In this document: positions 37,856 through 45,889 of the stretch, in pieces
Layout: every line of letters starts with the position of its first letter
How positions within the stretch are numbered: position 1 is the first letter of the stretch
Assembly (NCBI RefSeq): GCF_039962115.1
Contig: NZ_JAMPKJ010000002.1
Location: 62,001 to 126,000 of the forward strand
DNA length: 64,000 nucleotides
Source of the DNA: Funiculus sociatus GB2-C1
GTDB lineage: Bacteria; Cyanobacteriota; Cyanobacteriia; Cyanobacteriales; FACHB-T130
Direction: 5' to 3'
Made by a program: the position numbers and the translations under genes
The notes under the pieces: generated by a model
Told to the model about the DNA's origin: nothing
The model's database searches: none
What the model saw: the letters and a program-made list of their open reading frames with translations, nothing else

Positions 37856-38009
37856 GGTCGGAAGTAAGAAGTGTGAATTATGAAGTATAAAGGGTGAAGC
37901 AGGAACAAGGAAAGTTTGGTTCTGCGGGTTGTTAGGCCGTTTGGGCGGTGGGCTATAGCGATCGCCTACTTTATCTGAAAATTCCATAGCCAGAACTACA
38001 GGTCTTTTT

Positions 38010-38366
38010 TCAGCCGAATAGCCCAAAACACTCTTCTGTTATATACAAATTTTGTGATGGTGGAAATCTCGATTGTGTTCCTTGAGTAATTGCCTTTAAA
38101 AAGGTGTCAGTGCCTTTGTAGCAAGCGTCGGGAGGCATCCAGCATTGCCGCTGCGGGACGTCCTTGATTTTGTACCTCAGAGAAACATCAAAACTCATAT
38201 CTCCGGGGCGAACGATAGAGGCGAGGTGCTTTTTAGAGCGCGTACACCAAAAGCGATCGCTTCCTTGATTACTTCTATCGTAGAAAACTAGAGCATCAGC
38301 GGCATACATCCCTTGGGCGATTTCTACAATGTTCTGTTTCCACCAACCTACCCATTTTGGATTCAT
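38010..38366 (-). CDS. Hypothetical protein
   Basis: A 118-residue protein with no family I recognise: MNPKWVGWWKQNIVEIAQGM, YAADALVFYDRSNQ, RFWCTRSKKHLASIVRPGDM and RQCWMPPDACYKGTDTFLKA. Four Cys and many Trp are present, with no signal peptide. No Shine-Dalgarno precedes the ATG. The amino-acid composition looks like real protein and nothing larger overlaps it, so I keep it, with caution. It is upstream of the DUF6761 gene on the same strand. Confidence 0.55.
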   Translation of the reverse strand: MNPKWVGWWKQNIVEIAQGMYAADALVFYDRSNQGSDRFWCTRSKKHLASIVRPGDMSFDVSLRYKIKDVPQRQCWMPPDACYKGTDTFLKAITQGTQSRFPPSQNLYITEECFGLFG

Positions 38367-38706
38367 CTGCTACAACCTGCTTTAGAGAGCGATCGCTTCT
38401 CTACTATCTGCTCGTGGATTCCTTAAGCTATTTTCCAGAGTGGGAGACACTCTTTAGGTAAGCGGGGAAAATTTTTTACTAACTCTAGGGTTCTGACATA
38501 GCATCGTTCAGGGGATGATTACTAAACGTTAAGCTTCGTTAACTTTATTGTAACTAGATGCGAGCGGCGATCCCACTATTGAGTTTAGATCGAAGGGCCA
38601 AAATCAAAAATGGGGTGGGATAACGCGCCTCCGTAGCAGTAGTTACAGAATCATGACATTAGCTTTGTTAATGTGAAACACACCAGCTTGAAGGAAGCCT
38701 GCTGCC
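38367..38706. other. Divergent intergenic region with a 10-11-bp periodic repeat
   Basis: No ORF. At 38527-38553 the words CGTTAAGCTT, CGTTAACTTT and ATTGTAACT follow each other at a period of 10-11 bp, which suits a dimeric or multimeric OmpR-type regulator. AGGAAG lies 11 bp before the GTG at 38707. Confidence 0.4.
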
Positions 38707-39480
38707 GTGGGATCGATTTGTATTCAGATCATCGAGGGAAACCCGCACCTGCGATCGCTACTGGGCTGGCATTTACAGCAAGCAAGCTACTGGGTGTGTC
38801 AATCTGCTGGAATTCATCACGCTAGAGAGATATATCTCACCCGCCAACCTACAGTCGTTATCCTTGATTCCGACTTACCGGATGGTGATGGTATCGAGTT
38901 TTGCCGATGGCTCCAGGAACAGGGACAATCACTCATCTTGATGCTGTCTGCCCGCAACACAGAAGCAGATATCGTTAATGGTTTAAAAGCGGGAGCTGAC
39001 GACTATCTAACTAAGCCTTTTGGGATGCAAGAATTTATGGCACGGGTTGAGGCTTTGGTTCGCCGTGTGCGAGTCACAGCAGCGCCCATGTATTTAGATT
39101 ATGGCGACCTGAAAATAGACTTAGTACAGCGTCGAGTCCGTTTCAAAGAGGAGTTTATTGACTTAACGCCCCAGGAGTTCAGTTTACTTTATGTACTGGC
39201 TCAGGCTGGGGGATTGCCCTTAAGCCGTTCGGAACTGCTGCGCCGCGCTTGGCCTGATGCCATCGATAACCCGCGCACTATTGATACTCACGTTTTGTCC
39301 CTACGGAAAAAAATTGAGAATGTGCCGCGACAACCCAGTTTGATTCAAACTGTCCGCAACGTCGGCTATCGGTTTAATCCGGAGATTCTCAATGCGCTGG
39401 AACCCAAGACAAATGGTAGAGAGACTCGCACCAGAAATGGAAATGGAAACGGTCAGCGTTCGGCGCTTACCAGTTATTAA
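38707..39480 (+). CDS. OmpR-family response regulator
   Basis: A 257-residue regulator starting at a GTG. Receiver about 3-120, with Asp54 in VVILDSDLPDGDG and Lys in DDYLTKPFGMQEF; the first acidic position is IIEGNPH, so the usual DD is only partly kept. Winged helix about 130-225 (IDLTPQEFSLLYVLAQAGG, RTIDTHVLSLRKKIENV, IQTVRNVGYRFN). The tail (225-257) is polar and Asn/Arg-rich (NGNGNGQ). It resembles the ManR-type manganese response regulators from memory, but I do not assign that name. No kinase gene is adjacent. Its stop overlaps the stop of the convergent ABC gene by 3 bp. Confidence 0.88.
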   Translation: MGSICIQIIEGNPHLRSLLGWHLQQASYWVCQSAGIHHAREIYLTRQPTVVILDSDLPDGDGIEFCRWLQEQGQSLILMLSARNTEADIVNGLKAGADDYLTKPFGMQEFMARVEALVRRVRVTAAPMYLDYGDLKIDLVQRRVRFKEEFIDLTPQEFSLLYVLAQAGGLPLSRSELLRRAWPDAIDNPRTIDTHVLSLRKKIENVPRQPSLIQTVRNVGYRFNPEILNALEPKTNGRETRTRNGNGNGQRSALTSY

Positions 39481-40208
39481 CTCCATTCTTCAGCTGCCTG
39501 AGCTTCTGCCTGAATCAGGGTTTCGCGTAGATTAGCCCAGTTTACTTGATGTGCTGTTTTGTCGGTAAGCAGACGACCATCCTGCAAATATAAAACGCGA
39601 TCGCAAAACATCTGGGCTAAATCTAACTGGTGATTGACCATCACCACCGCACATCCCTGTAGGCAAAGCTGGGTCAAAACTTGTAGAACGCGATCGCTAC
39701 GACCAGCATCTAGAGCAGATGTCGGCTCATCAAGTAATAATATTTTCGGTTGGATGACTAAAGCACGCGCGATCGCTACCAGTTGCCGTTGTCCTACCGA
39801 TAATTGCACCTCCGTGCGGCCTAACCAATCTTCGGGGATGTGCAGTTGTTCGCTTACCTGTAGCAATTGTTGACTAATTTCCTGCTTTGTGCTGCCCTTT
39901 AAAACCAAAGGGTAAGCTAAAGCATCTCTGACAGTCATACCCAAGAGTTTTGGTTCTTGAAGAACCAGCATCACTTGCCGTCGCAACTGAATAACGGGGA
40001 TTTGACCGTATTCTTGATTTTCCAGATAAATCTTGCCAGATGTTGGTTGACTTAGGCGATTTAATAGGCGCAACAGCGAAGTTTTCCCGGCACCAGAAGG
40101 GCCGATGATAGTAATGCGATCGCCTGAGAATACCTCAAAAGAAATATCCTTAAGCAAATACTGCGAACCCACCGAAGCCGCTAAACTCACCAGTTCTAGC
40201 CGCAACAC
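39477..40208 (-). CDS. ABC transporter ATP-binding protein
   Basis: A 243-residue ATPase from a GTG at 40208 (MLRLELVSLAASVG); the frame is open to a TTG at 40241, but that part is a common repeat word. Motifs: Walker A IIGPSGAGKTSLLRLL, Q-loop VLQEPKLLG, signature VQLSVGQRQLVAIARAL (LSVGQ rather than LSGGQ), Walker B KILLLDEPTSALD and the switch His in VVMVNHQLD. The class looks like the YbbL/FetA type, in which the ATPase pairs with a single permease. No permease gene is adjacent. Substrate unknown. Confidence 0.88.
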   Translation of the reverse strand: MLRLELVSLAASVGSQYLLKDISFEVFSGDRITIIGPSGAGKTSLLRLLNRLSQPTSGKIYLENQEYGQIPVIQLRRQVMLVLQEPKLLGMTVRDALAYPLVLKGSTKQEISQQLLQVSEQLHIPEDWLGRTEVQLSVGQRQLVAIARALVIQPKILLLDEPTSALDAGRSDRVLQVLTQLCLQGCAVVMVNHQLDLAQMFCDRVLYLQDGRLLTDKTAHQVNWANLRETLIQAEAQAAEEWS

Positions 40209-40341
40209 TTCTCTTTTTGTCTTAGTGTCTTCGTAGTTCAAAAAATTAGATTAAAAAGGCGTATAAAAACAATTTGAGATTATTTTTCTTCTTCCCCTCT
40301 AGGCAGTGGAGAGAGGGGGTTAGGGGGTGAGGTGGTGCTTA

Positions 40342-40502
40342 GAGGATGTTTGAAAAGTTATCTATGTGACGCTGAAATCTTGGAGCTCCCCCCTAGCCCC
40401 CCTTAAAAAGGGGGGGAAATCTTCAAAGTCCCCCTTTTTAAGGGGGATGCAAGGGCGATCTCTAACCCATAGCGTTTGAAAAAGCACTTTTCAAACATCC
40501 TC
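40342..40502. mobile_element. MITE, 161 bp, with 17-bp perfect terminal inverted repeats
   Basis: Ends are GAGGATGTTTGAAAAGT (40342-40358) and its exact complement ACTTTTCAAACATCCTC (40486-40502). A 3-bp direct repeat TTA flanks both sides (40339-40341 and 40503-40505), which fits TNA-type duplication by an IS5-related transposase. The interior contains two G/C palindromes (CCCCCCTTAAAAAGGGGGG and CCCCCTTTTTAAGGGGG). It has no coding capacity. The right TTA is the stop codon of the membrane-protein gene. Confidence 0.85.
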
Positions 40503-41078
40503 TTAGACACCTCCTAAGATTCCTTGAGTCGTCGCCGTCCACACTGTCCAACCATCTATCAACAACAGCAACAGCGTAAACCCCAACAAAATTAGATACA
40601 TCCAGGGTTGCGCCAAAGGACGCACATCGGTTGTATCAATTCCCGTCTTCGCTTCCACCAACTTAACCAACCGCACAAAACCAACTACCCGCATCGGCAG
40701 CAAATAAGCTTTTTGTTCCGACTTGCTGACAAAATAGTAAACTATTCCACCTTGCCCAGTAGTGCGAAGTTTTAATTCCTTCACATCTGCCCAAGGTAAC
40801 GACCAACCCTTGCGGAAAAAACGGGGAACCCATTTAGGATAAGTCACCTGGATTTTTTCCTCATCCAGAATTACCCGTTCGCTTAAGGCAGCATAAAGCG
40901 CCATAAACCCTAAGCCAATTCCCACCCAAAGTAACTTAGGTGAGATGGGAGTATCTGACACTTGCGCCAAAAACGGTAAGGGAATCGTTAGCGCCAAGTA
41001 TAGCGCCATTAGCGTGATCCGAATCAGCGGCGAAATGCGGAAAATAGATTGTGATTCTAATTCAAGGTTTGTTGACAC
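40503..41078 (-). CDS. Membrane protein with two hydrophobic pairs, PH-like middle
   Basis: From a GTG at 41078 (MSTNLELESQSIFRISPLIR), a 191-residue protein; the frame is open to a TTG at 41114. Two hydrophobic segments near the N-terminus (ITLMALYLALTIPLPFLA, LLWVGIGLGFMALYAAL) precede a soluble part (about 70-150: VTYPKWVPRFFRKGWSLPWA, VYYFVSKSEQKAYLLPMRV) of bacterial PH-domain appearance. A last helix follows (PWMYLILLGFTLLLLLIDGW). Conserved in cyanobacteria, function unknown. Its stop codon lies in the MITE target-site duplication, so the original C-terminus may have been changed. Confidence 0.75.
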   Translation of the reverse strand: MSTNLELESQSIFRISPLIRITLMALYLALTIPLPFLAQVSDTPISPKLLWVGIGLGFMALYAALSERVILDEEKIQVTYPKWVPRFFRKGWSLPWADVKELKLRTTGQGGIVYYFVSKSEQKAYLLPMRVVGFVRLVKLVEAKTGIDTTDVRPLAQPWMYLILLGFTLLLLLIDGWTVWTATTQGILGGV

Positions 41079-41171
41079 GGCTTTAAACTGATATAGATGA
41101 AGCAAGCTCCTCAAAACGACGCTTTTGCCTTGCTACTGACATTCTTCGGGCTTAGGCCTGGGAACGAGAAA

Positions 41172-41501
41172 TTAACTCCAGACGAGGGACGAACCTTGTC
41201 CCCAGAAGCCGTCATATTTAGAGACTTTGATATCGCCTAAAACCTGAGTTTGGCAGGCTAATCGAAGATTTGAAGTGGGAGAATGGGGAGGAAGCGATCG
41301 CCTGGTTTTATCCTTCCAGTTCGGTTGGGAAACTTCCCCTTCTACCTCGACTGCACAAGTGCCGCAGGTGCCAATTCCCATACAATTTATAATTTTCGCG
41401 TTGCCGTTGTACAGGTCGATGTCATTTGAGAGTAAAACTTGGCGAAGATTCGCACCCTGACTGCACTCAAATGTTTTCCCTTGAGCTGTCACCTTTGGCA
41501 T
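41172..41501 (-). CDS. 2Fe-2S ferredoxin-like protein
   Basis: A 109-residue plant-type ferredoxin fold: NCMGIGTCGTCAVEVEGE gives Cys40, Cys46 and Cys49 (spacing Cx5Cx2C, one longer than photosynthetic PetF), with the fourth Cys83 in LRLACQTQV. The cluster loop and the C-terminal GFWGQ differ from PetF, so this is one of the divergent cyanobacterial ferredoxins of unknown partner. It is on the same strand as, and upstream of, the membrane-protein gene (93 bp gap), and divergent from cimA. Confidence 0.88.
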   Translation of the reverse strand: MPKVTAQGKTFECSQGANLRQVLLSNDIDLYNGNAKIINCMGIGTCGTCAVEVEGEVSQPNWKDKTRRSLPPHSPTSNLRLACQTQVLGDIKVSKYDGFWGQGSSLVWS

Positions 41502-41603
41502 AATGATTAATTCAATGACTCTGCTAACTGGTTACTTTTGTTAAGTATATTTTTACATTTATTTACAAAAAGTTTCTAAATTATCTCCCCATCTAACCTG
41601 TCC

Positions 41604-43247
41604 ATGAACTCAGATCAAACAAACCAGATTTGGATATACGACACGACACTGCGCGACGGCGCACAACGCGAAGGACTATCGCTGTCGTTGGAAGACAAAT
41701 TGCGGATTGCCCGAAAGTTAGACAAAATGGGCATTCCCTTCATTGAGGGCGGTTGGCCTGGGGCGAATCCCAAGGATGTGCAATTTTTCTGGCAACTCAA
41801 AGAAGAACCACTCACCCAAGCGGAAGTAGTGGCGTTTTGTTCGACTCGCCGCCCCAACATCAGTGCGGCTGAAGATCCGATGCTGCAAGCGATTCTGGCG
41901 GCTGGTACTCGTTCGGTGACAATTTTCGGCAAATCCTGGGATTTGCACGTTACAGAGGGGCTGAAGACCAGCCTAGAAGAAAATATAGAGATGATCCGGG
42001 ATACGATTGAGTATCTGCGAAGTCAGGGACGGCGAGTGTTTTACGACGCGGAACACTGGTTTGATGGTTACAAGCAGAATCCAGATTATGCGATGCAGAC
42101 GTTAGAGAGTGCGATCGCTGCTGGTGCAGAATGGGTGATACTGTGCGACACCAACGGCGGCACCCTTCCCCACGAAATTAGTCAAATTGTGAAAAATGTC
42201 GTCACAGCAATTTCGCAATTTTCAATTCCTAATTCCCAATTCCCAACTCCCCAGATAGGGATTCACACTCACAACGATTCTGATGCAGCGGTGGCGAATG
42301 CGATCGCAGCTGTCATGGAAGGAGCCAGAATGGTTCAAGGCACCATCAACGGCTACGGGGAACGCTGCGGCAACGCTAACCTCTGCTCAGTAATTCCCAA
42401 CTTGCAGCTAAAAATGGGATATAGCTGTATCCAAGACGAACAACTAGCTCAACTTACAGAAGCTTCTCGCCTGATTAGCGAAATCGTCAATCTCGCCCCC
42501 GACGAATACGCCCCCTTTGTCGGGCGTTCTGCCTTTGCACACAAAGGCGGCATTCACGTTTCCGCCGTCGAACGCAACCCCTTTACTTACGAACACATTC
42601 AGCCACAACAGGTAGGCAACCTCCGCCGAATCGTTGTTTCCGACCAAGCCGGATTAAGTAATGTTTTGGCAAAAGCGCGTAGCTTTGGCATAGACCTAGA
42701 TAAGGGAGATCCCGCCTGTCGCGACATCCTGCGCCGACTCAAGGAACTGGAGAATGAAGGCTTTCAGTTTGAGGCAGCTGAGGCGAGTTTTGACTTGCTG
42801 ATGCGCGAAGCTTTGGGACAGCGAGAGCAAATGTTTGAACTCAAAGGCTTTCAAGTTCACTGCGATATCGTGCAGAATGCCAATGCCCTCGCTACTGTGA
42901 AAGTCGCCGTCAATGGCAAAGACATTCTAGAAGCTGCGGAAGGAAATGGCCCAGTTTCGGCGCTGGATGAAGCATTACGCAAGGCGTTGGTGAACTTCTA
43001 CCCGGAAATTGCCGCATTTTACTTGACAGACTACAAAGTGCGAATCTTAGACAGTGGCGCGGGTACTGCGGCGAAAACTCGCGTGCTGGTGGAATCAAGT
43101 AATGGGCATCAGCGCTGGGCTACTGTAGGCGTTTCCAGCAATATTCTGGAAGCTTCTTATCAGGCAGTTGTCGAAGGGATTGAATACGGTTTGCTGTTGG
43201 GAGCAAGGCGAAATGACAGGCGAAACCCCTCTCCTACAAAGATATGA
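41604..43247 (+). CDS. cimA: (R)-citramalate synthase
   Basis: A 547-residue DRE-TIM metallolyase that condenses pyruvate with acetyl-CoA to give citramalate, the threonine-independent route to 2-oxobutyrate and isoleucine. Motifs: IWIYDTTLRDGAQREGLSLS (DxR catalytic pair), ILCDTNGGTLPHEI, QIGIHTHNDSDAAVANAIA (metal HxH), GTINGYGERCGNANL and FAHKGGIHVSAV. The C-terminal LeuA-type regulatory domain (about 400-530) is present. A heptamer STRR (42224-42251) encodes residues 207-216 (SIPNSQFPTP), an insertion just before the metal-binding strand. Length is near the usual 525-550. Confident, although 2-isopropylmalate synthase-like annotation is a possible alternative. Confidence 0.95.
   Translation: MNSDQTNQIWIYDTTLRDGAQREGLSLSLEDKLRIARKLDKMGIPFIEGGWPGANPKDVQFFWQLKEEPLTQAEVVAFCSTRRPNISAAEDPMLQAILAAGTRSVTIFGKSWDLHVTEGLKTSLEENIEMIRDTIEYLRSQGRRVFYDAEHWFDGYKQNPDYAMQTLESAIAAGAEWVILCDTNGGTLPHEISQIVKNVVTAISQFSIPNSQFPTPQIGIHTHNDSDAAVANAIAAVMEGARMVQGTINGYGERCGNANLCSVIPNLQLKMGYSCIQDEQLAQLTEASRLISEIVNLAPDEYAPFVGRSAFAHKGGIHVSAVERNPFTYEHIQPQQVGNLRRIVVSDQAGLSNVLAKARSFGIDLDKGDPACRDILRRLKELENEGFQFEAAEASFDLLMREALGQREQMFELKGFQVHCDIVQNANALATVKVAVNGKDILEAAEGNGPVSALDEALRKALVNFYPEIAAFYLTDYKVRILDSGAGTAAKTRVLVESSNGHQRWATVGVSSNILEASYQAVVEGIEYGLLLGARRNDRRNPSPTKI
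42224..42251 (+). repeat. AATTCCC-type heptamer array inside cimA
   Basis: AATTCCT, AATTCCC, AATTCCC, AACTCCC: four consecutive 7-mers in the coding sequence, giving NSQFPTP-like residues. One copy more or less would shift the frame. Confidence 0.95.
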
Positions 43248-43259
43248 CCAATCCCGTAG

Positions 43260-43277
43260 CGCAGGCATCTCGCCTGC
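43260..43277. repeat. GCAGGC-ATCTC-GCCTGC palindromic repeat
   Basis: A short perfect palindrome common between cyanobacterial genes, located between the convergent cimA and XRE genes. It has no T-run; a role as transcript-end hairpin is possible. Confidence 0.7.
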
Positions 43278-43303
43278 TCAATGTCCTAAAAAGAACAGGA
43301 TCA

Positions 43304-43546
43304 CTACTCATTCTCATCCTCAACCAGCTCACCTAGATACAGTTCTACAAACTTTTTAGCGGCGGCTGGCTCAATTCCCTTCAAAGCTTTAACAATATCT
43401 GCAACCGTCTCAGCGGTGGGATCGGCTCGTTCGTGAAACCAACGATTTACAATCGTTCTCTCGATGCCTAAAGCCACCGCTAACTTGTTCTGGCTGATAC
43501 TGTAGGTTTCTAACGTCTGCTTGAGGGCTTGACCTGCTCTTCCCAT
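43304..43546 (-). CDS. XRE-family helix-turn-helix regulator
   Basis: An 80-residue protein, almost entirely an XRE/Cro-type DNA-binding domain: LKQTLETYSISQNKLAVALG, then IERTIVNRWFHERADPTAET (recognition helix TIVNRWFHE), VADIVKALKGIEP and an acidic tail. No toxin or antitoxin partner is evident. It is divergent from the small ORF at 43620, with an inverted repeat between them that could be its operator. Single-domain regulators of this size are often autoregulatory. Confidence 0.88.
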   Translation of the reverse strand: MGRAGQALKQTLETYSISQNKLAVALGIERTIVNRWFHERADPTAETVADIVKALKGIEPAAAKKFVELYLGELVEDENE

Positions 43547-43593
43547 GCCTCTAATCGTCTCAGAGGAGGATGATCTAGTAAATGTAAATTTAT

Positions 43594-43627
43594 TTGTTCA
43601 CATAACGTATGATTAAACTGTGAACTT
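43594..43627. promoter_or_regulatory. Candidate operator of the XRE regulator
   Basis: Inverted repeat TTGTTCACA (43594-43602) / TGTGAACTT (43619-43627), eight matching positions around 16 bp, about 50 bp upstream of the XRE start and overlapping the divergent ORF start at 43620. A role as operator is inferred from position only. Confidence 0.4.
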
Positions 43628-43835
43628 ACTTGTTAACGTTTTTGTCTTCTTTCCCAAGCAAGCGAAACATCTAGCGAAGGTGTTGGTGATTGGTTCTAAC
43701 AAAGGTGTCAGCTGTAAGATTCTCACGCTGTACCGCTTGGGTTTTGCGGAGGTTAGCGAGTGGAGTCCGCTGTCAGCTGCTTCAAATCCTGGCGAGGTGA
43801 TGAGTATCTTGAGGCGGCGGATTCCGATTAATTGA
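43620..43835 (+). CDS. Small hypothetical protein
   Basis: A 71-residue basic ORF from a GTG: NLLVNVFVFFPKQAKHLAKV, KILTLYRLGFAEVSEWSPLS and NPGEVMSILRRRIPIN. The wording (LYRLGFAEVSEWSPL...NPGEVMSIL) reminds me of short conserved cyanobacterial proteins, but I cannot name a family. There is no Shine-Dalgarno. An opposite-strand ORF over the same bases looks like a shadow. The Uma2 gene follows 41 bp later. Confidence 0.45.
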   Translation: MNLLVNVFVFFPKQAKHLAKVLVIGSNKGVSCKILTLYRLGFAEVSEWSPLSAASNPGEVMSILRRRIPIN

Positions 43836-43876
43836 ATCAGCGACAATAAAACTAAGTCACTGCGAGGTATAGGCAA

Positions 43877-44596
43877 ATGGTTCTATCTGCCCAGGAACTA
43901 GAAGAGATGATGCCTGATGCTACCCAGCTGTATAGCGATGAGCCAGAAATGGAAAGTTCCTTACACTATATGCAACTGCTGTTGCTCGTCAGCTGTCTAG
44001 AATGGCTGTGGCGTGACAGAGAAGATTTTTTTATCGGTGCCAATCTCACAATATATTTTAGTCGCCAACAACTGCGAAATCGCGATTTTCGCGGCCCTGA
44101 CTTTTTCTTAGTCAAGCAAACCCAAAAGCGTCCTCGCAATGCTTGGGTTGTTTGGGAAGAAGATGGCAAGTATCCCAATTTGATTATCGAGTTGCTATCA
44201 ACTTCTACCGCTACGACAGACCGGACTTTAAAGAAAGATTTGTATCAAGACCGCTTTCGTACACCGGAATACTTTTGGTTTTCCCCAGATACGCTGGAAT
44301 TTGAGGGCTGGAGGCTGATGGGGAATCGGTATCAGGAAATTGCCCTTAACGACATGGGCTGGGGTTGGAGTGAGGAACTAGGCTTGTATCTGGGTGTGGA
44401 ACAAGGGCAACTACGTTATTTTACTCCAGAAGGCGATCGCGTACCGACACCAGAGGAAGCAGCTCAAGAAGCAATCCAAAACGCTCAACAAGCTCAAGCC
44501 CAAGCTCAACAAGCTCAAGCGGAATTAGAACAAGAACGCCTTCGCACTCAACTGCTGGCTGAACGATTGCGATCGCTTGGTCTAGATCCAGATTAA
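43877..44596 (+). CDS. Uma2 family endonuclease with coiled-coil tail
   Basis: A 239-residue Uma2/DUF820 protein: FRGPDFFLVKQTQKRPRNAW (acidic residue after RGP), YPNLIIELLSTSTATTDRTL (Glu, then Lys in TLKKDLYQDRF) and TPEYFWFSPDTLEFEGWRL. The C-terminal 45 residues are an Ala/Gln/Glu coiled coil (QAQAQQAQAELEQERLRTQ) encoded by CAAGCTCAA-like repeats, a parallel to the tail of the gene at 213. Its stop overlaps the stop of the convergent lipid kinase gene. Function unknown. Confidence 0.88.
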   Translation: MVLSAQELEEMMPDATQLYSDEPEMESSLHYMQLLLLVSCLEWLWRDREDFFIGANLTIYFSRQQLRNRDFRGPDFFLVKQTQKRPRNAWVVWEEDGKYPNLIIELLSTSTATTDRTLKKDLYQDRFRTPEYFWFSPDTLEFEGWRLMGNRYQEIALNDMGWGWSEELGLYLGVEQGQLRYFTPEGDRVPTPEEAAQEAIQNAQQAQAQAQQAQAELEQERLRTQLLAERLRSLGLDPD

Positions 44597-45486
44597 TATC
44601 TCTGGAAAGATGACGGCACAATAACTGACAATGCTTTCGGGATAACTCGGAATCGTGCTGGCGTTTCGGTTGTGCGTTCGCCATCAGTGTTGATTGGGTA
44701 AGGCTTGCGAGTATGTAACTCGATGTCTTTGCCGCTAATAGTTCTCACTCCCTTACCCTTGACAGATTTACCCAATAATGCAGGTGGTATTAGCGGCAGC
44801 ATTTCCCACCAGTGCTGAATTTCCAAGCTATGCAGATCCAGCCGTTGGTCGTCAATGGTGGCATCATCGGCAATCACCAAGCCACTGCCGTAATACCGAC
44901 CATTGGCCACAGTAATCTGCAAGGTTTTAAACTCGATAGATTGGCCATCCGACAGAACATCTACCCAAAACGGTCGCACTGTCCAGATTACCTGTAACGC
45001 GGTGACAATATAGGCTAAAACTCCCCAATGCCGCTTTAATTTTTTGGAAACTCGGCGATTTACTTCCGCACTCAGCCCAAGACTTGCAATATTAAAAAAA
45101 TACTGACCATTCACCCAGCCCAAGTCAATTTGGTGAACTTGACCACTGGCAATAATTTTACAAGCTTCTGGCAATGACTGGGGAATGCCGAGGGTTCTGG
45201 CAAGATTATTGGCTGTACCTAAAGGTAGAATTCCTAAAGGTAAATCTGTATCTAACAATCCCTCCACAGAGGCATTGACACTGCCATCTCCACCTCCAAC
45301 AATGACCATATCAACCTGTTGGCGGTATTGCCGGATCAATTCCGAATACTGTTTGGGGTTTTCACTGTGTGGCTCCAGCAATTCAAAGCCTAGGTGTTGC
45401 AATTGTTGCATTGCTTGCTGCCGAGCGTTGTAACCGCGTCGAGACTTAGGATTAATTAATAGTAATGCCCGCTGACTCATCTGCAT
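44593..45486 (-). CDS. YegS/DAGK-type lipid kinase
   Basis: A 297-residue diacylglycerol-kinase-fold protein. ALLLINPKSRRGYNARQQAM is followed by VDMVIVGGGDGSVNASVEGL (nucleotide-binding GGGDGS), LPLGILPLGTANNLARTLGI and QIDLGWVNGQYFFNIASLGL; the C-terminal beta domain carries NTDGERTTETPARF. It probably phosphorylates a lipid such as diacylglycerol or a related polyol lipid; the substrate is not decided by sequence. A second ATG lies two codons in (45480). It is a single gene between convergent and divergent neighbours. Confidence 0.9.
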   Translation of the reverse strand: MQMSQRALLLINPKSRRGYNARQQAMQQLQHLGFELLEPHSENPKQYSELIRQYRQQVDMVIVGGGDGSVNASVEGLLDTDLPLGILPLGTANNLARTLGIPQSLPEACKIIASGQVHQIDLGWVNGQYFFNIASLGLSAEVNRRVSKKLKRHWGVLAYIVTALQVIWTVRPFWVDVLSDGQSIEFKTLQITVANGRYYGSGLVIADDATIDDQRLDLHSLEIQHWWEMLPLIPPALLGKSVKGKGVRTISGKDIELHTRKPYPINTDGERTTETPARFRVIPKALSVIVPSSFQRY

Positions 45487-45889
45487 TTTTTAAGGCAATC
45501 AGTCGTAGGAGAAAGAAATCACCGCCATCCTTCAAGCCTCAAGTATATGATTAGGGTTGCAGCATCAGGTAGTATTTATTATGTGGGGAAGCTGCAAATC
45601 GCTCAAGCAGGGTTAGATTTTTCCCGGTTAAATTTCTCAAACAGGCTAGGGGCAAGGATTTCCCAATCCAAAATTGAGATTTAACAATCCAAAATCAAAA
45701 ATTCAAAATCCAAAATCGATTGGCGGGTGGTAGTAATTACCGTACATTAGTCCCAAAAAGACTTGCCAGAATGCACCATTTTACGCTACAAGAGATAAGG
45801 ATTGCTTCCGCGAGCGCACCGAACTCCACGCAATAAAAAGAAGCGGGAAGCTTTTTCACTTTAGTATTTGCAAAACTGATTTCTACTAT
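45487..45889. other. Intergenic region with CCAAAAT-type repeats
   Basis: No gene seen. At 45661-45718 the word TCCAAAAT/TCAAAAAT recurs five times (AATCCAAAATTGAGAT, then further copies). The 13-mer CCAAAATTGAGAT is also present just beside the tRNA-Leu (16880-16893), so the family is shared. The remainder is AT-rich with promoter potential for the DUF4327 gene. Confidence 0.5.

Noticed and set aside
37856-38026. N-terminal extension of the DUF6761 frame
   Set aside because: Low-complexity residues from repeat-like DNA; the family begins at MLQDTQ (37855).
43613-43876. 87-residue minus-strand ORF opposite the 43620 ORF
   Set aside because: No start context and less protein-like than the plus-strand frame.
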